A stretch of DNA of 10,063 nt from an uncultured Pseudomonadota bacterium (GTDB taxonomy: Bacteria; Pseudomonadota; Gammaproteobacteria; Burkholderiales; Nitrosomonadaceae): NCBI GenBank assembly GCA_903957805.1, contig CAJBQQ010000194.1:1-10063 (forward strand), in the 5' to 3' direction. The translations under genes were made by a program, and so were the position numbers. Below are positions 1 through 6,662 of the stretch, piece after piece. Below the pieces are notes generated by a model. It saw nothing but the letters and a program-made list of their open reading frames with translations, was not told the origin of the DNA and did not search any database. Position 1 is the first letter of the stretch. Each line of letters starts with the position of its first letter.

Positions 1-172
1 ATTGTCGCACCCCACTGGCTTGGAAAGCGTGTCTATACCTAATAATCCATACCTTCTTCAGGGGGAAAGAGATCTATATAGATAGTCTTGGGAACTAGGA
101 ACTGGGAATTGGCCGCAATCAGACTGTCCGCAGCCTCTACCTGGCAGGCGCCAGGGAATCAACTGCCCATTC
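1..172. other. Non-coding left edge, no intact gene
   Basis: No convincing reading frame was found on either strand; the short plus-strand frames here have no ribosome binding site and no recognisable protein. It holds a 12-base perfect palindrome ATCTATATAGAT (72-83) and a 6-bp stem with a 4-base loop, CCTGGC-AGGC-GCCAGG (140-155). Neither is followed by a T-run, so neither looks like a rho-independent terminator. The first 13 bases, ATTGTCGCACCCC, recur exactly at 8259-8271. The stretch probably belongs to the intergenic space downstream of the minus-strand cluster. Confidence 0.5.
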
Positions 173-250
173 TCAATATTGCATGTGATGGCGATGACCG
201 CCATGATTTGAAGCGGGATTGCTGGTTGCGGGCTTGGCCGCAGGCGCCTT
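173..250 (-). pseudogene. Remnant of a second His-rich periplasmic protein gene (3' end only)
   Basis: Read on the minus strand, this stretch encodes 25 residues and a TGA stop that align without gaps to the last 25 residues of the intact His-rich protein at 6085-6588. I count 18 of 25 identical residues and 61 of 78 identical bases. Shared pieces are KAP, TSNPAS and HHMQ just before the stop. Homology ends abruptly at 250: the sequence upstream in the same frame bears no resemblance to the intact protein, and there is no start codon or signal peptide. Most differences are conservative or third-base changes, which suggests the copy was under selection for some time before it was truncated. 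It could instead be the tail of a divergent fusion, but an in-frame TAG near 346 and the lack of a start argue for a dead fragment. Confidence 0.75.
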
Positions 251-458
251 CCCGTTCTGTTCAGTCGTTTCCCAAGGCATTTCAGTGAATAAATGCCATT
301 TGAATGCCGTGATTGGGTGCTGCACCTGTTCGGCCAAACACTACGTCCGCCCAGGAGAGAGCAGAGTAAGAGGCCTCTTTTTCTTGAGTGGGTGGTTTCG
401 CAGGGGGATATTCAAGCAGGAAGGCGGCGTAGCCGGCTTCCGAGGCGAAGCATGGATT
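251..458. other. Gene-less stretch with a coding-like frame and a stem-loop
   Basis: No gene can be supported. On the minus strand, the frame of the upstream amidohydrolase stays open beyond its TAA for about 58 codons, to a TGA at 282-284; the reading contains plausible protein-like runs such as EAGYAAFLLEYPP and SWADVVFGRTG. There is no start codon with a ribosome binding site for it. A 12-base palindrome AAGAGGCCTCTT is at 368-379. I take the stretch to be decayed coding sequence or a dispersed repeat. Confidence 0.4.
419..441 (-). other. Stem-loop downstream of the amidohydrolase gene
   Basis: Arms GGAAG/CTTCC and CGGC/GCCG are separated by one mismatched pair and close a 3-base loop, 18 bases past the amidohydrolase stop. 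On the minus strand no T-run follows, so an intrinsic terminator is not supported. An alternative hairpin, GCTTC/GAAGC, uses the same GGAAG arm. It may mark or protect the 3' end of the transcript. Confidence 0.3.
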
Positions 459-1736
459 TTAAAAATTGTTTACTACAATCTTGCCACCTGAAATGACGAG
501 ATCGGGATACTCAAGAATTTTGAGCGCATGAGTGGGGTCGCCTTTCACTGCAATAATATCGGCAGGTGCGCCGGGCTGTAAGGTGCCCAGCAGCGGTAAA
601 CTCAGATGCCGACCAGCTTTCGATGTCGCGCTACGCAAGATATCAATCGGCTTCATCTTTGCCATCTGCATCATATAGATCAGCTCCTGCGCATCGATGC
701 CCCAGGGAATGTCGGGATGCCCAATTTCAGCGCCGTATAAAAATTCGCCGCCCAGCGCCGTCCAAGTGCTGGCATTGTGAGCAACACCTGAACATTTGGA
801 TAGAGTGTCCAGCGTAGTGACTATTTTCACCTTCTGTGCCACCGCTTTTTTTAATAACGATTCAGGAATAATGTCACACGGAACGTGAGCCCATTCATCG
901 ACACCTGCATTGATGGCGATTTGTACACCTTTTGTTTCAGCGATATGCGCCGTCACTTTGCGATCATGTTTATGCGCTTCGTCCACAATTGCTTTTACGA
1001 TATTTTCTGGTAACAGCGGCCATGTTTTTTTCGAGTCATTGTGAGCAGGCTGATGAGGGGTATTCGCATGTTCAGCATTCATTTGAGCATGATGGTCATG
1101 ACCATCACCATGACTGGAACCGTGACCATGATTGGATGACCAGGGTGCACCCGCTTCGCCGCCAGGTTCCAGAGCGACCTTAATCACGGTAGCACCCTTA
1201 TTAATAAGATCACGGACAGTCGCTCGTGCTTCTTTCTCTGTGGCAACAGCCTTGGCGATATTGGTCTCACCCAGACTTGGAATAGGATAGCCACTAGGCG
1301 CCGTAATAATCGGCCCGGAAGTTAGTACCCGCAAGCTTCCATCGCCGCCATACGGCTTGTGTACAGGCCCGCCTAAATCCCGGATCGTAGTAATTCCATG
1401 CTTCAGAACGGTGCTGGCCGAAACATTCTGAAAGGCGAGGTGTGCGTGCAATTCGATAAAACCAGGGAGTATGGTTGCGTCACCCAGGTCAATGACTTTC
1501 GCATTGCTGGACTTGAATGATTCGCGCATGTCGATTCGTATTATTTTCCCGTTTATCACCAATATCGAAGTATTGGTTCTGATGTTATTGCCGTCAAAAA
1601 CCCGTGCGGCATGCAAAAGAATGGATCCCGGCTCTGTTCCTTGAGCGACGGCCAGCGGAGTAACAAAGATTGCCAGAGCTAAAAACAAGCAGGACTTGAT
1701 TCGATTGATCAAGCCATAAAGTATTTTTATTGTCAT
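459..1736 (-). CDS. Exported metal-dependent amidohydrolase with a His-rich insertion
   Basis: A 425-residue protein of the amidohydrolase superfamily, in the imidazolonepropionase-like/prolidase-like branch. ATG 1736 is chosen over ATG 1772 because GAG lies 7 bases upstream and the protein then begins with a compact signal peptide (hydrophobic run about 17-30, likely cleavage at AVA-Q). Expected metal ligands are visible: HAH (97-99), Lys186 in VIKVALEP (candidate carboxylated lysine), His264 and His284. The usual GTD motif late in the barrel reads GAE (335-337), so the general-base Asp appears to be Glu. Residues about 203-232 are an insertion with nine His between the Lys and the next His ligand. 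The C-terminal composite beta domain (GTLQPGAPADIIAVKGDP) is present. It lies 110 bases behind the TonB receptor on the same strand and probably acts in the periplasm on a ligand related to that receptor. The substrate cannot be told from sequence. Confidence 0.88.
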   Translation of the reverse strand: MTIKILYGLINRIKSCLFLALAIFVTPLAVAQGTEPGSILLHAARVFDGNNIRTNTSILVINGKIIRIDMRESFKSSNAKVIDLGDATILPGFIELHAHLAFQNVSASTVLKHGITTIRDLGGPVHKPYGGDGSLRVLTSGPIITAPSGYPIPSLGETNIAKAVATEKEARATVRDLINKGATVIKVALEPGGEAGAPWSSNHGHGSSHGDGHDHHAQMNAEHANTPHQPAHNDSKKTWPLLPENIVKAIVDEAHKHDRKVTAHIAETKGVQIAINAGVDEWAHVPCDIIPESLLKKAVAQKVKIVTTLDTLSKCSGVAHNASTWTALGGEFLYGAEIGHPDIPWGIDAQELIYMMQMAKMKPIDILRSATSKAGRHLSLPLLGTLQPGAPADIIAVKGDPTHALKILEYPDLVISGGKIVVNNF

Positions 1737-1846
1737 GCAGTTTCTCATTTTTGAATTGCAATCGGTCGGCATATGTCCAAGTCAAAGCGGCATCAGCATC
1801 AGCACCATCACCTATGCCGCCGTATGGTCTTGCTGCGAATGTTCGC
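1737..1846 (-). other. Receptor-amidohydrolase spacer with a CAT-rich tract
   Basis: This spacer separates the TonB-receptor stop from the chosen amidohydrolase start. Just after the receptor stop there is a small 4-bp hairpin, GCGA-ACAT-TCGC. Plus-strand bases 1790-1810 read as CAT/CAG/CAC triplets that would encode a His/Gln run, but no start, ribosome binding site or continuing frame goes with it. No strong promoter was seen, so co-transcription with the receptor is the simplest reading. Confidence 0.35.
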
Positions 1847-4225
1847 CTAGAAGCTTACGGACAAGCCGATTTGCCCCCAACGTCCCGGCATCGGATAGCC
1901 GGGACGATAGCCATAATCACTACCCAGCAGATTTTCTGCGGCAATGAATACTTCACCGGCTTTGCCCAGCGTTTTGATTGGGTGAGATATGCGGGCGTTT
2001 AACAGAGTAAAGCCATCAAGCATAGTTGTATTGGGGGTGCTCGTGAGCGTATCCCTCGAACGATTCAGGGCCAAGAACTCTGACTGATGCTGCACATCTA
2101 CGGCCAGACGAACTGGCCCTACCTTACCGGTCACACCAGCGGTGACTGCCCTCTTGGGCGCGAAGGGCAGGTTATCGATGCTAGGATCGAGCAATGTCAA
2201 ACCACCGAAGATATTCCAATTCTGACTAATGACTTGTTTGACCGATATCTCGGCGCCTCGGACAGTATAGGCACCCAAATTGAGAAACGCCGTCGACGGC
2301 CCTCCCGTTGCGAAGATATACTTATTTTTGACCGTATCATGAAACAAGCTGACGTCAACCTGAGTGAACTTTGAGGGCGAGAGCTTGGCACCGACTTCCA
2401 CATGGTCCAGCTTTTCAGGGGAGAGGTTCTGCCAGCCCGAAATGTCAGGCATGATGGCATTCAAGTTCGCGACTTCCTGACCCGGATAGTTGACGCCACG
2501 CGATATGTTCCCATACAAAGTAATTTTTTCAGAAATAAGCGAGAGCCCGGCATGTGGAGATACTGCCGTCCCGAACTGACTGTGATTGTAATACCGCATG
2601 CCAACGGCCGGTTTCAACGCCCATCCCTGACCGAGTTCAATTGTCTGATTGATAGCGATATGGGGGGATGTGATGGTCATAGTTGGCGCTTTAAAGTCTG
2701 TCATTCCAAATAGTGAATCATTAGATATAGAGCCCGAGATCCAGTCGTTGTCCACTCCACCAACAACCTGCGAACCCTTCCAAAGAGAGAATGTTTCTTT
2801 CCAGCGCACCCCGCTCGTCTGGAACCTGGAGATCGTATTTCGAGTGGGTCCATCACGGCCCATAGGAGTCGGAAAGGAGCCCGCATCTTGATTCAACCAT
2901 TTACCATGTCCTATATTGGTATAAATACGCAGGTCACCCTTCCAGTCTCCATGTTGATGCGACAGATTGGCCCCAAACATGGCAGCCTCTGTACCGAATC
3001 GAGGCGCCACAGCAGGAGCAGAGCGCCGATTATCGCCCGGGTCTCCTGCGGTGGTGTTGACATAAAGAAAATTTGCGCCGACAGACCAGTTGTCATTCAA
3101 TATTAACCCTATACGTCCCATGACATTGCCTAGCTCACCATCTGCATTTGGTCGGTGCCCGTTCGATCTTGCATAGCCTTGAGCCAGCATGAAATCAACC
3201 CTCCCGAATTTCCCAGTCATGTCGGCTTGCTGGCTGAACGTTGAAAAATAACCGCCAGCGACTCTGCCATTGATCTTGATACCATCTTCCGTGGCACGCT
3301 TTGTCTCTAAATTGATTGATGCAAAGTTGTTGCCGTTTATCTGCGGTTGGGGACTCTTGTGAACAGTAATTGATTGCATCCCGTTGATAGGAATCATGTC
3401 AAGCAGCGGATGACCCCAGGGCCCGAAATTCATCGGGACTCCATCGACATAGGTCTTAATCTCGCTCCCCGGGCGACTGGCCCCCATCCCGCGAATAAAG
3501 ACCCCACCCCCCTCATTTCCGCCAAAAGAGCCTACAGGATTAAAGCGCGAAATTTGGACACCAGGGGTGCGGCGCAATGCGGACGCAAGATCCAATGCAT
3601 TCTGGTCACGCAACTGATCCTGTGTCACTAGCGATGAGATGGTTGAGAAAGCATCGAGCCGGTTTCCTTCAATGACGGGGTTGGCTGCCACAACAATCGG
3701 CGGCAGTGTGGTGGTACTTGGTGCCGGTGATATTGGTTCCGCCCCGGTAGATTTTCCTGTTTCTTGTGCTGGTGAAGCCGACACCGGCTTGGCAGTTTTA
3801 CCTGCTTCCTGCGCCTGCACCAGTGTATACCCCGCCGGATTTTTCTCGAAAGTGTAGCCACTGTTTCGTAGCAACATGCCGAGACTTTCTTCCACGGTGT
3901 AATTACCACTCAAACTCTGAGTGGTAAGCTCTTTTATCGTGTCGGCATCTACCGCTATTGCGATACCGGATTGCTGGGCAAGGCGGTTGAGCGCCTTGCC
4001 CAGCGGGCCGGCTGGGATATCGTAGTGAATTCTGGCGGTAGGCGCAACGGTTTGAACCGGGGTTTGAGCATGGATTTGAGTAGTAAAACCCAGCATGAGT
4101 ATTGCTGCCATAGTGAGATGAACAGCAAAAACAAGCGGGTCAGGGCGGGTTAACGCTTTAGCGTATGCGAATGGGAAAGTCGCGAGGATGGTATTTGCAG
4201 TGGATGCTTGTGCTTTCAGAAGCAT
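1847..4225 (-). CDS. TonB-dependent outer-membrane receptor/transducer with STN domain (FecA-type)
   Basis: A 792-residue TonB-dependent transducer. The start ATG has AGGA 9 bases upstream (4235-4238). Order of parts: a long N-terminal leader with a hydrophobic core at about 32-48 and a likely cleavage at IHA-Q (51-54); an STN signalling domain at 67-137 (IHYDIPAGPLGKALNRLAQQ, then the LSGNYTVEESL region); a Pro/Ser/Thr-rich linker at 140-172; a TonB-box-like LPPIVVAA at 174-181; a plug at about 190-310 with the features FIRGMG and YVDGVPM; and a beta barrel ending in Phe (SVSF), the usual outer-membrane C-terminus. The STN domain marks a receptor that also signals to the neighbouring FecR. 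Ligand identity is not visible. The flanking His-rich exported proteins make a metal or metal complex a reasonable guess; a siderophore remains possible. Confidence 0.95.
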   Translation of the reverse strand: MLLKAQASTANTILATFPFAYAKALTRPDPLVFAVHLTMAAILMLGFTTQIHAQTPVQTVAPTARIHYDIPAGPLGKALNRLAQQSGIAIAVDADTIKELTTQSLSGNYTVEESLGMLLRNSGYTFEKNPAGYTLVQAQEAGKTAKPVSASPAQETGKSTGAEPISPAPSTTTLPPIVVAANPVIEGNRLDAFSTISSLVTQDQLRDQNALDLASALRRTPGVQISRFNPVGSFGGNEGGGVFIRGMGASRPGSEIKTYVDGVPMNFGPWGHPLLDMIPINGMQSITVHKSPQPQINGNNFASINLETKRATEDGIKINGRVAGGYFSTFSQQADMTGKFGRVDFMLAQGYARSNGHRPNADGELGNVMGRIGLILNDNWSVGANFLYVNTTAGDPGDNRRSAPAVAPRFGTEAAMFGANLSHQHGDWKGDLRIYTNIGHGKWLNQDAGSFPTPMGRDGPTRNTISRFQTSGVRWKETFSLWKGSQVVGGVDNDWISGSISNDSLFGMTDFKAPTMTITSPHIAINQTIELGQGWALKPAVGMRYYNHSQFGTAVSPHAGLSLISEKITLYGNISRGVNYPGQEVANLNAIMPDISGWQNLSPEKLDHVEVGAKLSPSKFTQVDVSLFHDTVKNKYIFATGGPSTAFLNLGAYTVRGAEISVKQVISQNWNIFGGLTLLDPSIDNLPFAPKRAVTAGVTGKVGPVRLAVDVQHQSEFLALNRSRDTLTSTPNTTMLDGFTLLNARISHPIKTLGKAGEVFIAAENLLGSDYGYRPGYPMPGRWGQIGLSVSF

Positions 4226-4234
4226 GGTATGGAT

Positions 4235-4238
4235 TCCT
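4235..4238 (-). promoter_or_regulatory. Shine-Dalgarno of the TonB receptor
   Basis: AGGA on the minus strand, 9 bases before the ATG at 4225. It fixes the receptor start despite the unusually long leader in front of the signal-peptide core. Confidence 0.6.
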
Positions 4239-4263
4239 GTATTTTGTTGATCTCACTCTCCTT

Positions 4264-4292
4264 GACGGATGAGAAACAAAAACCGGAACCAC
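4264..4292 (-). promoter_or_regulatory. Candidate FecI-type (ECF) promoter of the TonB receptor
   Basis: In the 151-base gap between fecR and the receptor, the minus strand carries GGTTCCGG, a T-rich run, and then CCGTC (CGTC at 4264-4267) followed by AAGGAG. A T-rich spacer ending in CGTC about 16 bases past the upstream element is the general form I associate with ECF/FecI-type promoters in front of TonB-receptor genes. The match is by form only; no transcription start is known here. The location, directly upstream of the gene the sigma factor should control, supports it. Confidence 0.35.
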
Positions 4293-4343
4293 AATGTGTA
4301 CTTTTTGAATATTTTTAGAACGTAAGCAGCAATAGTAGTTTTA

Positions 4344-4365
4344 CCGCGTATTGCCCCCAACGCGG
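4344..4365 (-). other. Stem-loop between fecR and the TonB receptor
   Basis: A perfect 6-bp G+C-rich stem, CCGCGT/ACGCGG, closes a 10-base loop 12 bases past the fecR stop. No T-run follows on the minus strand. It could be a weak terminator or an mRNA 3' stabiliser that separates low-level fecIR expression from strong receptor expression. Confidence 0.4.
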
Positions 4366-4376
4366 GACGTGAGTCA

Positions 4377-5468
4377 TTATTTCCGAAATGTATCCGTTGC
4401 TATTAGCATATCTGTCGCATCCACTATCACCAGCCATGATGTGACGGTATGTACCCGGATCGGGAAGCTTCTGGCTAACAGTTGCAGGGCTTTATCGGGA
4501 TCGTCAAGCGGCAGCACGGCCGAGACTTTCATGTTTTCAATCCGGGCGCGGTCATACCGGATAAAACCAGGGCGGTAGCGGGCAACTTCATCCAGCACTT
4601 CCGGTAGAGGACGGTTTTCCACTACCAACTGGCGGAATTTCCAGGCATCCGAAACAGCGCGGGCGTCGATATTAGCCACCGCGCCGATTCCTGTAGCAGT
4701 GATGCGTACCCCCTGACCGGCGTTGATGATAGTGCCGTTCACGTTTTTCGTTGCCTTATCCTTTGCTTCGTCTTGTAATTTCTTTTCAGTCGCCATTTGT
4801 ACGGCGGTGCTGGATTCGAGCATGGTGAGTGTGGTGGCATCGGCGTCAAGGCTGACGACAAAGCGTGTGCCGAGTGCGCGAATACTGCCGTGAGCAGTTT
4901 CGACCAGGAAGGGGCGCGCGGGATCAGCCGCAACATCCACCAGGATTTTGCCGCGTACCAGCGTCAGCACACGGCGACTGGCATCAAAATCCAGATTGAC
5001 GGCGCTAGCGCTGTTGAGCGTAATACGGCTATCGTCCGTCAGTGTGCGGGTTTCCCACTTGCCGGGGGCGGTGCGCATATCGGCCAGCAGATAGGCCGGT
5101 GGATTACTCTGTAATATGAGCCAGCCGGGTACGGCGAGCGCCAAGACCAACACGAGTGCCGCACCGACACTCTTGATATGCGAGCGTTTGCGGTTTTCTG
5201 TAAATCCCGCTTCGATGGCGGTGCGAGCCGGTGCTGTGTTGGAAGTGATATTACGTAGCTGCCGGGTTTGACCGATTAAACTTGCCATTTTTTCATCTGT
5301 TTCAGCATGACGCAGATCAGCCTGCTTCCATTTTTCATACTCGGCAAGCAAAGCTGCGTAATCGGAAGATGTTGTATTATCTGCCGATAAGCGGACTAGC
5401 CATTCTGCTGCTTGCCGGGTGATGTTATCGAGTGCCGAATGCTGGTTTGTTGCAGCGCGTAGACGCAT
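4377..5468 (-). CDS. FecR-family transmembrane sigma-factor regulator
   Basis: A 363-residue FecR-type protein that passes the receptor signal to the ECF sigma factor. Parts: a cytoplasmic N-terminal DUF4880-type region with ITRQAAEWLVRL (16-27), which contacts the sigma factor; one transmembrane helix at about 99-119 (ALVLVLALAVPGWLI); a periplasmic FecR domain with the GSIRALGTRFVV core (194-205) and NAGQGVRI (249-256); and a C-terminal STN-like segment (about 278-350) expected to meet the STN domain of the receptor. A Lys/Asp-rich insert (about 226-245) interrupts the FecR domain. ATG 5468 is preferred because the conserved region follows closely and it lies 20 bases after the fecI stop; a TTG at 5516 would overlap fecI by 28 bases. 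Neither has a good ribosome binding site, so translational coupling to fecI is likely. Confidence 0.9.
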   Translation of the reverse strand: MRLRAATNQHSALDNITRQAAEWLVRLSADNTTSSDYAALLAEYEKWKQADLRHAETDEKMASLIGQTRQLRNITSNTAPARTAIEAGFTENRKRSHIKSVGAALVLVLALAVPGWLILQSNPPAYLLADMRTAPGKWETRTLTDDSRITLNSASAVNLDFDASRRVLTLVRGKILVDVAADPARPFLVETAHGSIRALGTRFVVSLDADATTLTMLESSTAVQMATEKKLQDEAKDKATKNVNGTIINAGQGVRITATGIGAVANIDARAVSDAWKFRQLVVENRPLPEVLDEVARYRPGFIRYDRARIENMKVSAVLPLDDPDKALQLLARSFPIRVHTVTSWLVIVDATDMLIATDTFRK

Positions 5469-5488
5469 GAGAAGGTCGACCCCGTGTT

Positions 5489-6004
5489 TCAGTTCGAATA
5501 ACTGGCTTGATGGCAATGCACCAGCGCCCGAGCAAGATATTTCTGAATCATCCTGGTCGAGACCCCCAGTTGGCTGGCGATGGCAGCATACGTTTGTCCA
5601 TCGAGGTAGTGCAGTAAAAAGGCTAGCCGCGGTTTTTCCGCAAGTCCATCCAGTGCAGCGCTGATCTGCGTCAGTGCCTCAACGACGGCCAGGATTTCTA
5701 CCGGCGAAGGAAAGTTTCGCATCGTTTCAGCGGCAAGAGCCAGTTCAGCCAGATAGGACTGCTCGATCTGCCGCCGCCGCGCCTGGTCGATGATCAGCCG
5801 CTTGGCGGTAATGGTCAGATAGGCTCTGGGTTCGTGCAGACAGGGTGCATGCGTCAGAGACAATATTCGTATGAAAGTGTCATGTGCGAGGTCAGCGGCA
5901 TGGTGCGGACAACCCAGTTTTTTCCTGAGCCAGACGAATAGCCAGCCATGATGCTCGCGGTAAAGTGTGTCGATAAGGAGAGTGATTGAATCAGGCGGAT
6001 TCAT
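5489..6004 (-). CDS. ECF RNA polymerase sigma factor, FecI family
   Basis: A 171-residue ECF sigma factor of usual length. Region 2 spans about 8-78 with the characteristic AADLAHDTFIRILS (36-49) and AYLTITAKRLIIDQARRR (61-78), which bind core polymerase and the -10 element. Region 4 spans about 115-163, with a helix-turn-helix in TYAAIASQLGVSTRMIQKYL (138-157) for the -35 element. It is the first gene of a fecI-fecR-receptor cassette in the standard order, so it should drive receptor transcription when FecR signals. No clear Shine-Dalgarno precedes the ATG. An 80-base gap separates it from the His-rich gene upstream, with no strong terminator, so some read-through from that gene is possible. 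Confidence 0.93.
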   Translation of the reverse strand: MNPPDSITLLIDTLYREHHGWLFVWLRKKLGCPHHAADLAHDTFIRILSLTHAPCLHEPRAYLTITAKRLIIDQARRRQIEQSYLAELALAAETMRNFPSPVEILAVVEALTQISAALDGLAEKPRLAFLLHYLDGQTYAAIASQLGVSTRMIQKYLARALVHCHQASYSN

Positions 6005-6084
6005 AGTTGGCCGATGCTCATAATCCAGATAAATATGAGTTGTTGAACGATGGGTTAATTGCCCACGGATGCTTCAGCCCCTCC

Positions 6085-6588
6085 TCAATGCTGCATATGG
6101 TGATGATGGCCGCTATGATCTGAAGCAGGGTTGCTGGTGACAGACTTGGCCACAGGTGCCTTTGCGGTCACGGGTTTAGCCTTGGGCTTGAGAGGCATGA
6201 ACCTCGCTGACTGAGCCTCCTCATCCGCTAACTTAATAAAGACCACGACTACACTTCCTGGCTTGAGCGTCATTTCACCCACCCCCTTCATCTGATTCTC
6301 CCCATCAGGTTCAAGCTTGACCGTGGCCCCAGCCTTTCCCTTGCCAAGTTGCAGCGTTGCCTTACCTGTTCCCCCCTCCGTCTTGATGGGGTTATCTCCA
6401 TGATCGGTCACATAAATCACCAGCTCTTTATCCTTAGTCACCAACTCCAAGTGATAGGGTCCCGCCATCCTTAACTGCCCACCATGAGGGGTGGCCAGCG
6501 TGTCCAGATAGTCATCGCTGTGCCCCCAACTGGGGAGTGATAATGCCATTCCAGCACCCACCAATATCATGACTATCGACTTGTTCAT
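6085..6588 (-). CDS. Small exported His-rich protein, putative periplasmic metal binder
   Basis: A 167-residue protein. The ATG at 6588 is chosen because AGGAG sits 7 bases before it; the ATG at 6594 is only one base from the same AGGAG. A signal peptide runs from 1 to about 22 (MNKSIVMILVGAGMALSLPS), and cleavage before His23 would give a mature protein starting HSDDYLD. The middle (24-125) is a conserved-looking beta-rich domain with HGGQLRMAGPYHLELV and YVTDHG. A Lys/Pro/Ala-rich linker (132-150) leads to a C-terminal tail with HSGHHHHMQH (158-167). I do not recognise a named family; related small secreted proteins seem to occur in betaproteobacteria. Metal binding is inferred from the His tail. 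A decayed paralogue of its 3' end is at 173-250. It stands just upstream of fecI on the same strand, which suggests a link with the receptor system. Confidence 0.85.
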   Translation of the reverse strand: MNKSIVMILVGAGMALSLPSWGHSDDYLDTLATPHGGQLRMAGPYHLELVTKDKELVIYVTDHGDNPIKTEGGTGKATLQLGKGKAGATVKLEPDGENQMKGVGEMTLKPGSVVVVFIKLADEEAQSARFMPLKPKAKPVTAKAPVAKSVTSNPASDHSGHHHHMQH

Positions 6589-6594
6589 TTCCAT

Positions 6595-6600
6595 GCTCCT
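6595..6600 (-). promoter_or_regulatory. Shine-Dalgarno that decides the His-rich protein start
   Basis: AGGAG on the minus strand, about 7 bases before the ATG at 6588 and only one base before the alternative ATG at 6594. Normal spacing favours the start at 6588. Confidence 0.65.
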
Positions 6601-6662
6601 TTTAAATTAGTCCCAAAACCGATTGAGTCTATCTCTGTCTCTGCACTTAGTTTTGCCAGAGC

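Noticed and set aside
72..83. Palindrome ATCTATATAGAT as an operator
   Set aside because: Short A+T-rich palindromes are frequent by chance, and no promoter or gene start is close enough to give it a role.
140..155. Perfect 6-bp stem with a 4-base loop as a terminator
   Set aside because: No T-run follows on either strand and no intact gene ends just before it.
219..496. Plus-strand frames of 67-90 codons at the left edge
   Set aside because: They are antisense to the His-rich remnant and to the coding-like stretch behind the amidohydrolase, lack ribosome sites, and resemble no protein; they are shadows of the minus-strand composition.
1785..1815. CAT/CAC-rich tract as a third His-rich coding remnant
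   Set aside because: Read on the plus strand it gives a short His/Gln run, but there is no ungapped alignment to the His-rich genes and the orientation is opposite to the other copies.
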